Source: Streptomyces paludis (GTDB taxonomy: Bacteria > Actinomycetota > Actinomycetes > Streptomycetales > Streptomycetaceae). From it: a stretch of 64,000 nucleotides of DNA. Shown piece after piece: positions 18,447-26,831 of this stretch. Every line of letters starts with the position of its first letter. The stretch's first letter is position 1. The position numbers were made by a program, and so were the translations under genes. The stretch spans positions 1,612,001 through 1,676,000 of the forward strand of contig NZ_CP031194.1 in assembly GCF_003344965.1 (NCBI RefSeq), read 5' to 3'. The notes beneath the pieces were generated by a model, which searched no databases, was not told where the DNA came from, and saw nothing but the letters and a program-made list of their open reading frames with translations.

Positions 18447-18473
18447 GCCGGCAGCGACGGGGGTGCTGCCGGC
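18447..18473. terminator. Hairpin between convergent PNPOx and PH-like genes
   Basis: A 9-bp perfect stem (GCCGGCAGC / GCTGCCGGC) with a 9-nt loop lies between the convergent stop codons at 18382 and 18519. This is a plausible shared terminator, with no U-tract. Confidence 0.5.
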
Positions 18474-18518
18474 GCCCCACGATCGCGCCGCTACCCGCCC
18501 CGCCGCCATCCCGCGCGG

Positions 18519-18872
18519 CTAGCGCCTCGCGCCTTCTATAGCGGCCAACGTCCGCGCCGGATCGGCGACTTCGAGGACGAGCCGGTCGTACTTCTCCCCG
18601 CTCAGCTCCACCACGATGGCGCGCGCCGGATCGCGGACGTCCCAGAAGGTACGACGGCCCGCGCGGCGGAACGAGCCGAGGGTGATGACGCCGGGGAAGT
18701 GCGTGGCGACGCCCCAGCGGGCCCCGGGGTACGCGCGGGCGACGCGCTCGTCGGCGTACACCTGCTGGACGTTGGCCCAGGGAATGGTCAGGGGCCGGCG
18801 CCGGCCGAAGGTACGGCGCAGCCCTTCCAGCCGGATCACGAGTGCGGCGGGGGTGGTCTCGGCGAGTGCCAT
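18519..18872 (-). CDS. Small protein with possible bacterial PH-like fold
   Basis: The product is 117 residues from the ATG at 18872, preceded by GAAGGAG; the longer open frame upstream runs into the GntR gene. The sequence alternates short beta-type segments (ALVIRLEGLRRTF, PLTIPWANVQQVYAD, ATHFPGVITLGSFRR, RRTFWDVRDPARAIVVEL) and ends with a helix, consistent with a bacterial PH-like domain of the kind often encoded beside YtrA-type GntR regulators and DUF1648 membrane proteins. It is divergent from that pair here. The function is unknown and the fold call is tentative. Confidence 0.65.
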   Translation of the reverse strand: MALAETTPAALVIRLEGLRRTFGRRRPLTIPWANVQQVYADERVARAYPGARWGVATHFPGVITLGSFRRAGRRTFWDVRDPARAIVVELSGEKYDRLVLEVADPARTLAAIEGARR

Positions 18873-18934
18873 GAATGCGTCTCCTTCTTCACCCTGTCGA
18901 TCTCTTGAGCTATCTCTTGCATCTGTTCTACGAC

Positions 18935-18952
18935 ATGTATAACAGCTATAGT
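18935..18952. promoter_or_regulatory. AT-rich promoter/operator patch before gntR
   Basis: An AT-rich stretch (ATGTATAACAGCTATAGT), unusual in this GC-rich DNA, ends 8 bp before the GTG of the GntR gene. TATA repeats flank a 5-bp core, giving imperfect dyad symmetry. TATAAC could serve as a -10 element for a very short leader, and the dyad as a GntR (YtrA-type) operator. Confidence 0.4.
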
Positions 18953-18959
18953 TCGGAGC

Positions 18960-19412
18960 GTGCAACTGAGCCTTGACGCCGACAGCGAGACGCCGATCTA
19001 TCAGCAGATCCGGGACCGGATCGTGGAAGCCATCGCCACCGGCGAGCTGGTGGCGGGCTCGGCCCTGCCCTCGACCCGGCAGCTGGGCACGGATCTGGCC
19101 ATCAACTTCCACACCGTGAACAAGGCGTACGACCTGCTGCGCCAGGAAGGGCTCATCCGGGTCAACCGCAAGAGCGGTGCCGTCGTACGGCGCGATCCGC
19201 GCTCCGGGCCGCCCGAGGCGCCCTTCCCGGACGACTGGCAGGCCCGGCTGCGCACGCTGCTCGCCGAGGCCGCGGCCCAGGGGGTCGACCAGGACGAGGT
19301 ACGGCGGCGGGTGGGGGGTGTGCTGGACACGTTCACCGCGCGCGACCTCACGGAGACGGAAACGGAAACGGAAGTGGAAGCGGAAACGAAAACGGAAGGG
19401 GCCAGGGCGTGA
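18960..19412 (+). CDS. GntR-family regulator, YtrA subfamily
   Basis: The product is 150 residues from a GTG at 18960. The N-terminal winged helix is clear: ETPIYQQIRDRIVEAIATG, GSALPSTRQLGTDLAINFH and TVNKAYDLLRQEGLI. Only ~70 residues follow, too few for an FCD/UTRA sensor domain, which fits the short YtrA subfamily. The C-terminus ends in a Thr/Glu/Lys alternating run (TETETETEVEAETKTEG) encoded by a degenerate ACGGAAR hexamer repeat. The stop codon overlaps the next start by 4 nt (GTGA), so it is translationally coupled to the membrane protein, probably its regulatory target. Confidence 0.9.
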   Translation: MQLSLDADSETPIYQQIRDRIVEAIATGELVAGSALPSTRQLGTDLAINFHTVNKAYDLLRQEGLIRVNRKSGAVVRRDPRSGPPEAPFPDDWQARLRTLLAEAAAQGVDQDEVRRRVGGVLDTFTARDLTETETETEVEAETKTEGARA

Positions 19413-20542
19413 CCATGCCGCTCGTCACCGATCTGCTCGCCATCACGCTGGTCACCGTCCTCGGGTGGTCGCTCCCCCTGCTCACCCGCCCGGAGCTGCC
19501 CTTCGGCGTACGCGTGCCACCCGGGTACGCCGCCGATCCGGCGGTCGTCGGGGAGCGGCGCCGCCACGCGCGCCGGGTGCTGGGCCTGGGCGCGCTCGCC
19601 GCGGCGGTGACGGTCGTGGCGAGCGCGGCGGCCCCGGACCCGTACGGCACCCCCGCCGTCACCCTGGCCCCGGCCCTTACCCTCGCCCTCGCCGACGCGC
19701 TCCTCTACGGGCTGGCGCACCGCCGGATCCGGGCGGCGAAGGCCCGGGAGGGCTGGTACGCGGGCACCCGCCAGGGCATCACCGCCGACACCCGCCTCCG
19801 TACCGAACGCGTACGCCTGCCGTGGCCGTGGCTCGCGCCCGCCGTGCTCGTCCTGCTGGCGACGGCGGCCGTGGGGATCGCGCGGTACGGCGGGCTGCCG
19901 CCGACGCTGCCCACCGCGCACGGCCTGGCCGTGGACGCCTCGGACCGGGTGCGTACGACACTCATGACGGCGTTCGCGCCCGTACTGGTCCAGGCGGCCC
20001 TGACGCTGCTGATGCCCCTGCTGACCGCCGTACTGACCCGGGCGCGCCCGGACCTCGACGCCGCCCGCCCGGCGGGCTCGGCCCGGCGCTACCGCGCCTA
20101 TCTGGCCCGGCTGGTCCGGCCGATCGCCTTCGGCACGGCCTGCGCGAATCTGACCGTGCTCCTGCTCGCCCTGCGCCTGTGGGAGACCCGGCCCCTCGCC
20201 GGACCGCTGCCCCCGGGCCCGGCCACGGCCCTCACGTGCGCGCCCCTGGCGCTCGCGGTCGTGGCGTGGCTGGTCTTCGAGTTCCGCGTCGGCCAGGCCG
20301 GACACCGGCTGCCCGCCACCCCGGAGGAGGCGGCCGAGACATCCCCCCTGGTCCAGCGCGAGGACGACCGTCACTGGCACCTGGCCGGCTTCGTCTACGC
20401 CAACCGCACCGACCCGGCCCTCTTCGTCCACCAGCGCTCCGGCGGCCCCACCTGGACGATGAACCTGGGCCACCCCGCCACCTGGACCCTCATCGCCGCA
20501 CTCACCCTGCTCGCCCCACTCGCCCTGACGGCCACGCGCTAG
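19409..20542 (+). CDS. DUF1648/DUF5808-type multi-TM membrane protein
   Basis: The product is 377 residues from a GTG overlapping the gntR stop. The N-terminus has the DUF1648-like motif TRPELPFGVRVPPGYAADP after the first TM, where SdpI-like proteins have a similar 'probable bacteriocin-immunity' sequence. About seven to eight TM segments follow. The tail DDRHWHLAGFVYANRTDPA and PTWTMNLGHP matches DUF5808. The family is unassigned; the association with YtrA-type regulators suggests an envelope-stress or export role (inference). Confidence 0.78.
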   Translation: MTMPLVTDLLAITLVTVLGWSLPLLTRPELPFGVRVPPGYAADPAVVGERRRHARRVLGLGALAAAVTVVASAAAPDPYGTPAVTLAPALTLALADALLYGLAHRRIRAAKAREGWYAGTRQGITADTRLRTERVRLPWPWLAPAVLVLLATAAVGIARYGGLPPTLPTAHGLAVDASDRVRTTLMTAFAPVLVQAALTLLMPLLTAVLTRARPDLDAARPAGSARRYRAYLARLVRPIAFGTACANLTVLLLALRLWETRPLAGPLPPGPATALTCAPLALAVVAWLVFEFRVGQAGHRLPATPEEAAETSPLVQREDDRHWHLAGFVYANRTDPALFVHQRSGGPTWTMNLGHPATWTLIAALTLLAPLALTATR

Positions 20543-20550
20543 GAACAGCG

Positions 20551-20591
20551 CGGCGGGCCGGCGGAGAGCCGAAGCCCCCGCCGGCCCGCCG
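20551..20591. terminator. Strong bidirectional terminator, 14-bp perfect stem
   Basis: CGGCGGGCCGGCGG (20551-20564) pairs perfectly with CCGCCGGCCCGCCG (20578-20591) across a 13-nt loop, between the convergent membrane-protein gene and glnA2. Confidence 0.8.
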
Positions 20592-20626
20592 GCCGGAACA
20601 ACACACCGAACACACCCACCCGCCGG

Positions 20627-21988
20627 TTACAGCACCGGCAGGTTCTTCTTCAGCTCGAAGGCCGTGACCTCGGAGCGGTACTCCTCCCACTCCTGCTTCT
20701 TGTTGCGGAGGAAGAAGTCGAAGACGTGCTCGCCGAGGGTCTCGGCGACCAGTTCGCTCCGCTCCATCAGGGAGATCGCCTCGCCCAGGTTCTGCGGGAG
20801 GGGCTCGATGCCCATCGCACGGCGCTCGGAGTCGGAGAGGGCCCAGACGTCGTCGTCGGCGCCCGCCGGGAGTTCGTAGCCCTCCTCGATGCCCTTGAGG
20901 CCGGCGGCCAGGAGCACCGCGTACGTCAGGTACGGGTTGGCGCCCGAGTCGATCGAGCGGACCTCGACACGGGCGGAGCCGGTCTTGCCGGGCTTGTACA
21001 TCGGGACGCGGATCAGCGCGGAGCGGTTGTTGTGACCCCAGCAGATGTACGAGGGGGCCTCGCCGCCCGAGCCCGCGGTGCGGGACGAGCCGCCCCAGAT
21101 GCGCTTGTACGAGTTGACCCACTGGTTGGTGACGGCCGAGATCTCCGCCGCGTGGCGCAGCAGCCCCGCGATGAAGGAGCGGCCGACCTTGGACAGCTGG
21201 TACTCCGCGCCGGACTCGTAGAACGCGTTGCGGTCTCCCTCGAAGAGGGAGAGGTGGGTGTGCATGCCGGAGCCGGGGTACTCGGAGAACGGCTTCGGCA
21301 TGAACGTCGCCTGGACGCCCTGCTCCAGGGCGACCTGCTTCATGATCAGGCGGAACGTCATGATGTTGTCGGCCGTCGACAGCGCGTCCGCGTACCGCAG
21401 GTCGATCTCCTGCTGGCCCGGGGCGCCCTCGTGGTGGCTGAACTCCACCGAGATGCCCATCGATTCGAGCATCGTGATCGCCTGGCGCCGGAAGTCCATC
21501 CCCACGTTCTGCGGGGTGTGGTCGAAGTAGCCGGAGCTGTCGGCGGGGGTGGGGCGGCTGCCGTCGACGGGCTTGTCCTTGAGCAGGAAGAACTCGATCT
21601 CGGGGTGGGTGTAGAAGGTGAAGCCCAGGTCCGAGGTCTTGGCGAGCATCCGCTTGAGCACATAGCGCGGGTCCGCGAAGGACGGCGAGCCGTCGGGCAT
21701 CAGGATGTCGCAGAACATCCTGGCCGTGCCGGGGGCCTCCGCGCGCCAGGGCAGGATCTGGAAGGTGCCCGGATCGGGCTTGGCGATCATGTCGGACTCG
21801 TACACCCGGGCGAAGCCCTCGATGGCGGAGCCGTCGAAGCCGATGCCTTCGTCGAAAGCCTGCTCCAGCTCCGCGGGTGCGACGGCGACCGACTTCAGGA
21901 AGCCGAGAACATCGGTGAACCAGAGACGCACGAAGCGGACGTCCCGCTCCTCCAGCGTGCGGAGAACAAATTCCTGCTGCTTGTCCAT
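20627..21988 (-). CDS. glnA2: Glutamine synthetase-like enzyme GlnA2 (gamma-glutamylpolyamine synthetase family)
   Basis: The product is 453 residues from the ATG at 21988 (MDKQQEFVLRTLEERDVRFV), with AGGA 10 nt upstream; a start six codons earlier is possible but has no ribosome site. It shows the GS beta-grasp N-terminus (VRLWFTDVLGFLKSV, EGIGFDGSAIEGF), the metal/substrate residues in THPEIEFFLL and HHEGAPGQQEIDLRYADAL, and the catalytic-barrel motifs GSGMHTHLSLF and NRSALIRVP ... RVEVRSIDSGANPYL. GSI enzymes have GxGMHxHxS; here the second aromatic/Cys position is Thr. In S. coelicolor the orthologue in this position near glnE is GlnA2, reported to glutamylate polyamines rather than make glutamine. 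The exact substrate here is inferred from synteny and similarity. Confidence 0.88.
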   Translation of the reverse strand: MDKQQEFVLRTLEERDVRFVRLWFTDVLGFLKSVAVAPAELEQAFDEGIGFDGSAIEGFARVYESDMIAKPDPGTFQILPWRAEAPGTARMFCDILMPDGSPSFADPRYVLKRMLAKTSDLGFTFYTHPEIEFFLLKDKPVDGSRPTPADSSGYFDHTPQNVGMDFRRQAITMLESMGISVEFSHHEGAPGQQEIDLRYADALSTADNIMTFRLIMKQVALEQGVQATFMPKPFSEYPGSGMHTHLSLFEGDRNAFYESGAEYQLSKVGRSFIAGLLRHAAEISAVTNQWVNSYKRIWGGSSRTAGSGGEAPSYICWGHNNRSALIRVPMYKPGKTGSARVEVRSIDSGANPYLTYAVLLAAGLKGIEEGYELPAGADDDVWALSDSERRAMGIEPLPQNLGEAISLMERSELVAETLGEHVFDFFLRNKKQEWEEYRSEVTAFELKKNLPVL

Positions 21989-22251
21989 ATTAGTTGTCCT
22001 ACCCATCCTTGCTGGTCAGGCCACCTGCTCCCATGCCGCGGGGCACGTTGGGGCACATGAGCATCCCACCACACGATTTCGGTCGCGTTGCGAACCCCCG
22101 TCCAACGTTCCGCATCATGTGCGTGTCGGACTCCCGCCCATAGTGCCTGTACGTGTGGTGCCCGAGAAACAGCCGACCACAATCCAGCTGGCCCAAGATC
22201 ACTTCTGGCGACTGTCCGCCACCCCAACGGCGACCTTCGGACAGCAATTGG

Positions 22252-22833
22252 CTACTTTGCGTTACTCGGCCAGTCCGGCGGATACGGGTACGGGTACGGC
22301 TCTGCCGGGGGCTCGTCGCCCGCCTCCGTGAACGCGGCGAGCGCGCCGACCAGGGCGACACGCTGTGCCGGGGCCATCCGCGCCACGATCGCGGCGATCT
22401 CCCGGTGGCGCGCGGCGGTGACGCGTTCGACCAGGGCGTGACCGGCCGGGGTGAGCCGCAGCCTTGTGCGGCGGCGGTCGTCGGGGTTGCTCTGCCGGTC
22501 GGCCAGCCCGGCGGCGATCAGCCGGTCGAGCATGCGCATGGCGGTCGACGGATTCACCCCGAGCCGCTCGGCGACCTCCACGAGCTTGGCGTCGCCATGG
22601 GCGGCGAGGACCACGAGCAGCCGCAGCTGCGGCAGGGTGACCGGTTCGCCGACGGAGGCGAGGCAGCGTACGGAGATGTCGACCAGCAGGCGGGACGCGG
22701 CCAGCACCGCGTGGGTCACCTCGTCGACGCCCGCGTCGGAGGCCGGATCGGGCGCCGGATCGGGCGCCGGGTCGCGGGCCGCGCCGGGCGCCGGGTCGGG
22801 CGTCACCGGTCCGCTCTTCGCTTGCTCGGCCAT
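22252..22833 (-). CDS. MarR-family transcriptional regulator
   Basis: The product is 193 residues. An unusual N-terminus of ~35 residues is built of Asp-Pro-Ala-Pro repeats (DPAPDPAPDPASDAG). The MarR winged helix follows: TLPQLRLLVVLAAHGDAKL, EVAERLGVNPSTAMRMLDRL and the wing NPDDRRRTRLRLTPAGHAL. The tail EPYPYPYPPDWP is also Pro-rich. It lies about 260 bp upstream of glnA2 on the same strand; whether it regulates glnA2 is unknown. The longer frame upstream has a different reading and is not coding. Confidence 0.88.
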   Translation of the reverse strand: MAEQAKSGPVTPDPAPGAARDPAPDPAPDPASDAGVDEVTHAVLAASRLLVDISVRCLASVGEPVTLPQLRLLVVLAAHGDAKLVEVAERLGVNPSTAMRMLDRLIAAGLADRQSNPDDRRRTRLRLTPAGHALVERVTAARHREIAAIVARMAPAQRVALVGALAAFTEAGDEPPAEPYPYPYPPDWPSNAK

Positions 22834-22958
22834 GCCCCTTTGTACCCCGCTCCTGACCGTTTCGTACCCCTATCCGCACCCGTTCCGTTACGGCCCGCGC
22901 CCCGATCGGTGCCACCGGCCTGCCGCCACCCCCTCCCCACGCACTACGATCTGCGCCC

Positions 22959-23387
22959 ATGGGGGGTTCGCGGCGCGGCCATATACGCGGAACGCGTCCC
23001 ACGGCGCTGGTGAGTGCTGTGGCGACGCTCTTCGCCGCGTTCCTCATCTGTCTCGGCGGCGGGTCCGGCGCCGTCTCCGCCGCCCCCTCGGGCGCTTCGG
23101 GCGCCTCGGATGTCGCGTACGTCACGCACGAGGGCGGCACGGCCCACACGGTCACGGCTCCCGCCGAGGCCGGGGCCCGCTACATCTGCCCGTACGGCAA
23201 GGGCGACTGCGGGTTCTTCCCGCATCTGAGCCCGGCCGTACTCACCGTCCCGCCGCCCGTCGCCCCCCTCGCCGACGGCGTACAGCTCTCGCATCTCACC
23301 GTGGCGCACCCCGTCGGCCGGGCGCCCCGCTCCGGAGCGCACGCCCGCGCGCCGGATCTCCACGTCCTTCAAGTGCTGCGGACGTAG
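22959..23387 (+). CDS. Small secreted protein of unknown function
   Basis: The product is 142 residues from the ATG at 22959. The signal peptide has a basic start (MGGSRRGHIRGTRP), a hydrophobic core (ALVSAVATLFAAFLICLGG) and probable cleavage at VSAA|P (~42). The mature part contains one cysteine pair (ICPYGKGDCGFF) and ends in His/Arg-rich sequence. It precedes the DUF3105 gene by 72 nt on the same strand, where similar small secreted proteins are often found in Streptomyces. No enzymatic motif is visible. Confidence 0.72.
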   Translation: MGGSRRGHIRGTRPTALVSAVATLFAAFLICLGGGSGAVSAAPSGASGASDVAYVTHEGGTAHTVTAPAEAGARYICPYGKGDCGFFPHLSPAVLTVPPPVAPLADGVQLSHLTVAHPVGRAPRSGAHARAPDLHVLQVLRT

Positions 23388-23459
23388 CCGGGCCCCACCC
23401 CCGCTGATCACCACGTTCCGCCTCCACCGCACACACGTATCCCCAGAAGGACACACATC

Positions 23460-24107
23460 ATGGCTTCCAAGTCCCAGTCCGCCGAGCGCAAGGCCCGAAT
23501 AGAGGAGATGCGCCGCGCCGAGCGCGCCCGTGAGCGGCGCAGCCGCATCATCACGATCACGGCGAGCGCTCTCGTCGTGGCCGCGCTCGTCGGCGGCGGC
23601 GCCTTCCTCCTCAACAAGGAATCCGACAAGAAGGCGGCCGAGAAGGCCGCCGTGGCCGCGCCCGTGACCGGCGAGAAGTCCTGGGACGCCGAGAAGCTCG
23701 GCCGCAACCACGTCACCAAGGCGGTCACGTACCCGATGACCCCGCCGGTGGGCGGTGACCACGACCAGGTCTGGATGAACTGCGACGGCGACGTCTACGA
23801 CAAGGCCATCCCGGACAAGAACGCCGTCCACTCGCTGGAGCACGGCGCGGTCTGGGTCACGTACAACGACAAGGCGTCGGACGACGACGTGAAGGCGCTC
23901 GCCGAGAAGGTCAAGAAGACCAAGTACTCGATGATGAGCCCGGTCCAGGACCAGAAGGGCGCGATCATGCTGAGCGCCTGGGGCAAGCAGGTCACGGTGG
24001 ACAGCGCGGACGACTCGCGCGTCGACCAGTTCCTCACGAAGTACGTCCAGGGCGCGCAGACCCCCGAGCCGGGCGCCGCCTGCACGGGCGGGCTGGACGC
24101 CGCGTGA
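23460..24107 (+). CDS. DUF3105-family membrane-anchored protein
   Basis: The product is 215 residues with an AGAAGG ribosome site. A highly charged cytoplasmic N-terminus (KARIEEMRRAERARERRS) precedes one TM (~31-46), and then the DUF3105 domain: PPVGGDHDQVWMNCDGDVYD, AVHSLEHGAVWVTYN and QDQKGAIMLSAWGKQ. The His/Cys pattern (GGDH, NCDG, SLEHGAVW) is characteristic and may bind metal. It overlaps the next gene by 4 nt (GTGA), so the pair is coexpressed. DUF3105 and DUF305 genes are commonly adjacent in actinobacteria. Confidence 0.9.
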   Translation: MASKSQSAERKARIEEMRRAERARERRSRIITITASALVVAALVGGGAFLLNKESDKKAAEKAAVAAPVTGEKSWDAEKLGRNHVTKAVTYPMTPPVGGDHDQVWMNCDGDVYDKAIPDKNAVHSLEHGAVWVTYNDKASDDDVKALAEKVKKTKYSMMSPVQDQKGAIMLSAWGKQVTVDSADDSRVDQFLTKYVQGAQTPEPGAACTGGLDAA

Positions 24108-24898
24108 CCGGGGCCGCCGGGGACGAGAAGGGGACCGCGGAAGGGGCCGAGGACGGGTCCGAGGAGGAGTACGTGCCCGCGCCCCGTCGCCGTGTCACCC
24201 GTACGCAGTGGGCGGCCGGTGTCGCCGTCGTCCTGGCGCTGGTCTTCGCCGGTACGGCCGCGGTCGCGTCGGCCGGGCGCGACAGCGGCTCCGGCGCGTC
24301 CGGTGCCCGTACCCCGTCGTCGGACTCGGCGGACGCGGGCTTCGCCCGTGACATGGCCGTCCACCACCAGCAGGCGGTGGAGATGTCCTTCATCGTCCGG
24401 GACAGCACGGACGACGAGGAGATACGCCGGCTGGCGTACGACATCGCCAACACCCAGGCGAACCAGCGCGGGATGCTGCTGGGCTGGCTGGACCTGTGGG
24501 GGCTGCCGAAGCTGGAGTCCGGTACGGAGCCGATGGCCTGGATGGCCGCGTCGGCCTCCGGGGACGGGGACGCGCACAGCTCCATGGACAGCATGGAGGG
24601 CATGGCGGACGACCACGGCGCCTACGAGGCCCACGACGGCTCCCTGATGGCCGGCATGGCCACCAGGACGGAGCTGGAGAGCCTCAGGAAGGCCCGCGGC
24701 AAGCAGGCCGAGATCCTCTACCTCCAGCTGATGACCGACCACCACAAGGGCGGCGTCACGATGGCGCAGGGCTGCGTTCAGCTCTGCGCGGTCGATACGG
24801 AGAAGAGCCTGGCGGCCGGCATGGTCGCCGCGCAGGAGTCGGAGATGAAGCTGATGGCCGACCTGCTGGCGGCGCGGGGCGCGAAGCCGCGCGCGTAG
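24104..24898 (+). CDS. DUF305-family secreted/membrane-anchored protein
   Basis: The product is 264 residues from a GTG overlapping the DUF3105 stop. An acidic N-terminus and one TM (WAAGVAVVLALVFAGTAAVA, ~44-63) are followed by the DUF305 ferritin-like helical domain with its two His signatures, FARDMAVHHQQAVEMS and MTDHHKGGVTMAQG. A Met/Ser/His-rich insertion (SSMDSMEGMADDHG) between them looks metal-binding. The role is unknown; copper or other metal handling at the cell surface is a reasonable guess for this family. Confidence 0.9.
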   Translation: MTGAAGDEKGTAEGAEDGSEEEYVPAPRRRVTRTQWAAGVAVVLALVFAGTAAVASAGRDSGSGASGARTPSSDSADAGFARDMAVHHQQAVEMSFIVRDSTDDEEIRRLAYDIANTQANQRGMLLGWLDLWGLPKLESGTEPMAWMAASASGDGDAHSSMDSMEGMADDHGAYEAHDGSLMAGMATRTELESLRKARGKQAEILYLQLMTDHHKGGVTMAQGCVQLCAVDTEKSLAAGMVAAQESEMKLMADLLAARGAKPRA

Positions 24899-24989
24899 CA
24901 GCACGCAGCACCTGTGGGGCGTCCCGAGTGGGGCGCCCCACACAGCCGCTCCAGGACATCATGTCAGTCAGACGATTACACTGGGCGGC

Positions 24990-26747
24990 GTGCCTCAACT
25001 ACGTCTCGCCCTGAATCAGATCGACTCGACCGTCGGGGACCTCGCCGCGAACGCCGAGGCGATCGTGCACTGGACCCGGCACGCCGCCGAGCAGGGGGCG
25101 CACCTCGTCGCGTTCCCCGAGATGGCGCTGACCGGTTACCCCGTCGAGGATCTCGCGCTGCGGTCGTCCTTCGTCGAGGCGTCCCGGGCCGCCGTGCGCG
25201 CGCTCGCCGTCCGGCTCGACGAGGAGGGCCTCGGCGAACTGCCCGTCGTCGTCGGCTACCTCGACCGCGCCGCGGAGTCCCAGCAGCGGTACGGGCAGCC
25301 CGCGGGCGCCCCGCGCAACGCCGCGGCCGTACTGCACCGCGGCGGGGTGGTGCTGAATTTCGCCAAGCACCATCTGCCGAACTACGGCGTCTTCGACGAG
25401 TTCCGGTACTTCGTACGGGGCGACACGATGCCCGTCGTCCGGGTGCACGGGGTGGATGTCGCGCTCGCCATCTGCGAGGACCTGTGGCAGGACGGCGGGC
25501 GCGTGCCGGCCGCCCGGTCCGCCGGGGCCGGGCTGCTGCTGTCGATCAACGCCTCGCCGTACGAGCGCGAGAAGGACGACACGCGGCTGGAGCTGGTCCG
25601 TAAGCGTGCCCAGGAGGCAGGCTGCACGATCGCGTTCCTCGCGATGATCGGCGGCCAGGACGAGCTGGTCTTCGACGGCGACTCGATCGTCGTCGACAAG
25701 GACGGCGAAGTGATCGCGCGGGCGCCGCAGTTCGCGGAGGGCTCGGTCATCCTGGACCTCGACCTGCCGGCCGCCGCCGCGGAGCCGCCCACGGGCGTCG
25801 TGGACGACGGGCTGCGGATCGACCGCGTCGTCCTCTCCGCGGACCCGCTGCCCGCGTACGAGCCGGAGCTGACCGGCGGCCACGCGGACCGGCTCGACGA
25901 CGACGAGGAGATGTACTCGGCGCTGGTCGTGGGGCTGCGCGCGTACGCGGCGAAGAACGGCTTCCGGTCGGTGCTGATCGGGCTCTCCGGCGGGATCGAC
26001 TCGGCGCTCGTCGCCGCGATCGCCTGTGACGCGCTGGGCGCGGCGAACGTGTACGGCGTGTCCATGCCGTCCAAGTACTCGTCGGACCACTCGAAGGGCG
26101 ACGCCGCCGAGCTGGCACGCCGTACGGGCCTCAACTTCCGGACCCATTCCATCGAGCCGATGTTCGACGCGTACATGGGTTCGCTCGGGCTGTCCGGGCT
26201 CGCGGAGGAGAACCTCCAGGCGCGGCTGCGCGGCACGATGCTGATGGCGATCTCCAACCAGGAGGGCCATATCGTGCTGGCGCCGGGCAACAAGTCGGAG
26301 CTGGCGGTGGGGTATTCGACGCTGTACGGCGACTCCGTCGGCGCGTACGGCCCGATCAAGGACGTCTACAAGACGTATGTGTTCCGGCTGGCGCGCTGGC
26401 GCAACCGGGCCGCCGAGGAGCGCGGCCAGACGCCGCCGATCCCGGAAGCCTCGATCTCCAAGCCGCCGAGCGCCGAACTGCGCCCCGGCCAGGTCGACGC
26501 GGACTCGCTGCCGGACTACGACGTACTGGACCGGATCCTGGATCTGTACGTCGACCGGGACCAGGGCATGGACGCGATCGTGGCCGCGGGCTTCGACGCC
26601 GAGCTGGTCGCGAAGACGCTGCGGATGGTGGACACGGCCGAGTACAAGCGGCGCCAGTACCCGCCGGGGACGAAGATCTCCGCGAAGGGCTTCGGCAAGG
26701 ACCGCCGGCTGCCGATCACCAACCGCTGGCGCGAGACGACGGCCTGA
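24990..26747 (+). CDS. nadE: Glutamine-dependent NAD+ synthetase
   Basis: The product is 585 residues from a GTG (PQLRLALNQIDSTVGDL follows). The N-terminal nitrilase-type glutaminase domain (1-~270) carries the Glu-Lys-Cys triad in FPEMALTGYP, FAKHHLPNYGVFDE and LAICEDLW. The C-terminal synthetase domain (~300-585) carries the PP-loop LIGLSGGIDSALVAAI. It converts deamido-NAD to NAD with glutamine-derived ammonia, the last step of NAD synthesis. It stands alone, ended by a very strong hairpin. Confidence 0.96.
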   Translation: MPQLRLALNQIDSTVGDLAANAEAIVHWTRHAAEQGAHLVAFPEMALTGYPVEDLALRSSFVEASRAAVRALAVRLDEEGLGELPVVVGYLDRAAESQQRYGQPAGAPRNAAAVLHRGGVVLNFAKHHLPNYGVFDEFRYFVRGDTMPVVRVHGVDVALAICEDLWQDGGRVPAARSAGAGLLLSINASPYEREKDDTRLELVRKRAQEAGCTIAFLAMIGGQDELVFDGDSIVVDKDGEVIARAPQFAEGSVILDLDLPAAAAEPPTGVVDDGLRIDRVVLSADPLPAYEPELTGGHADRLDDDEEMYSALVVGLRAYAAKNGFRSVLIGLSGGIDSALVAAIACDALGAANVYGVSMPSKYSSDHSKGDAAELARRTGLNFRTHSIEPMFDAYMGSLGLSGLAEENLQARLRGTMLMAISNQEGHIVLAPGNKSELAVGYSTLYGDSVGAYGPIKDVYKTYVFRLARWRNRAAEERGQTPPIPEASISKPPSAELRPGQVDADSLPDYDVLDRILDLYVDRDQGMDAIVAAGFDAELVAKTLRMVDTAEYKRRQYPPGTKISAKGFGKDRRLPITNRWRETTA

Positions 26748-26767
26748 GAGCCTGCGCCCCCATGACG

Positions 26768-26815
26768 GCGCGCGGTGGTGCCGCACGTAACAGCACATGC
26801 GGCACCACCGCGCGC
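26768..26815. terminator. Bidirectional terminator with perfect 18-bp stem
   Basis: Arms 26768-26785 and 26798-26815 are perfectly complementary over 18 bp (GCGCGCGGTGGTGCCGCA and its complement) with a 12-nt loop. The hairpin fills the 84-bp gap between convergent nadE and the MFS gene. Confidence 0.85.
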
Positions 26816-26831
26816 CGCGCGGGTATCAGCT

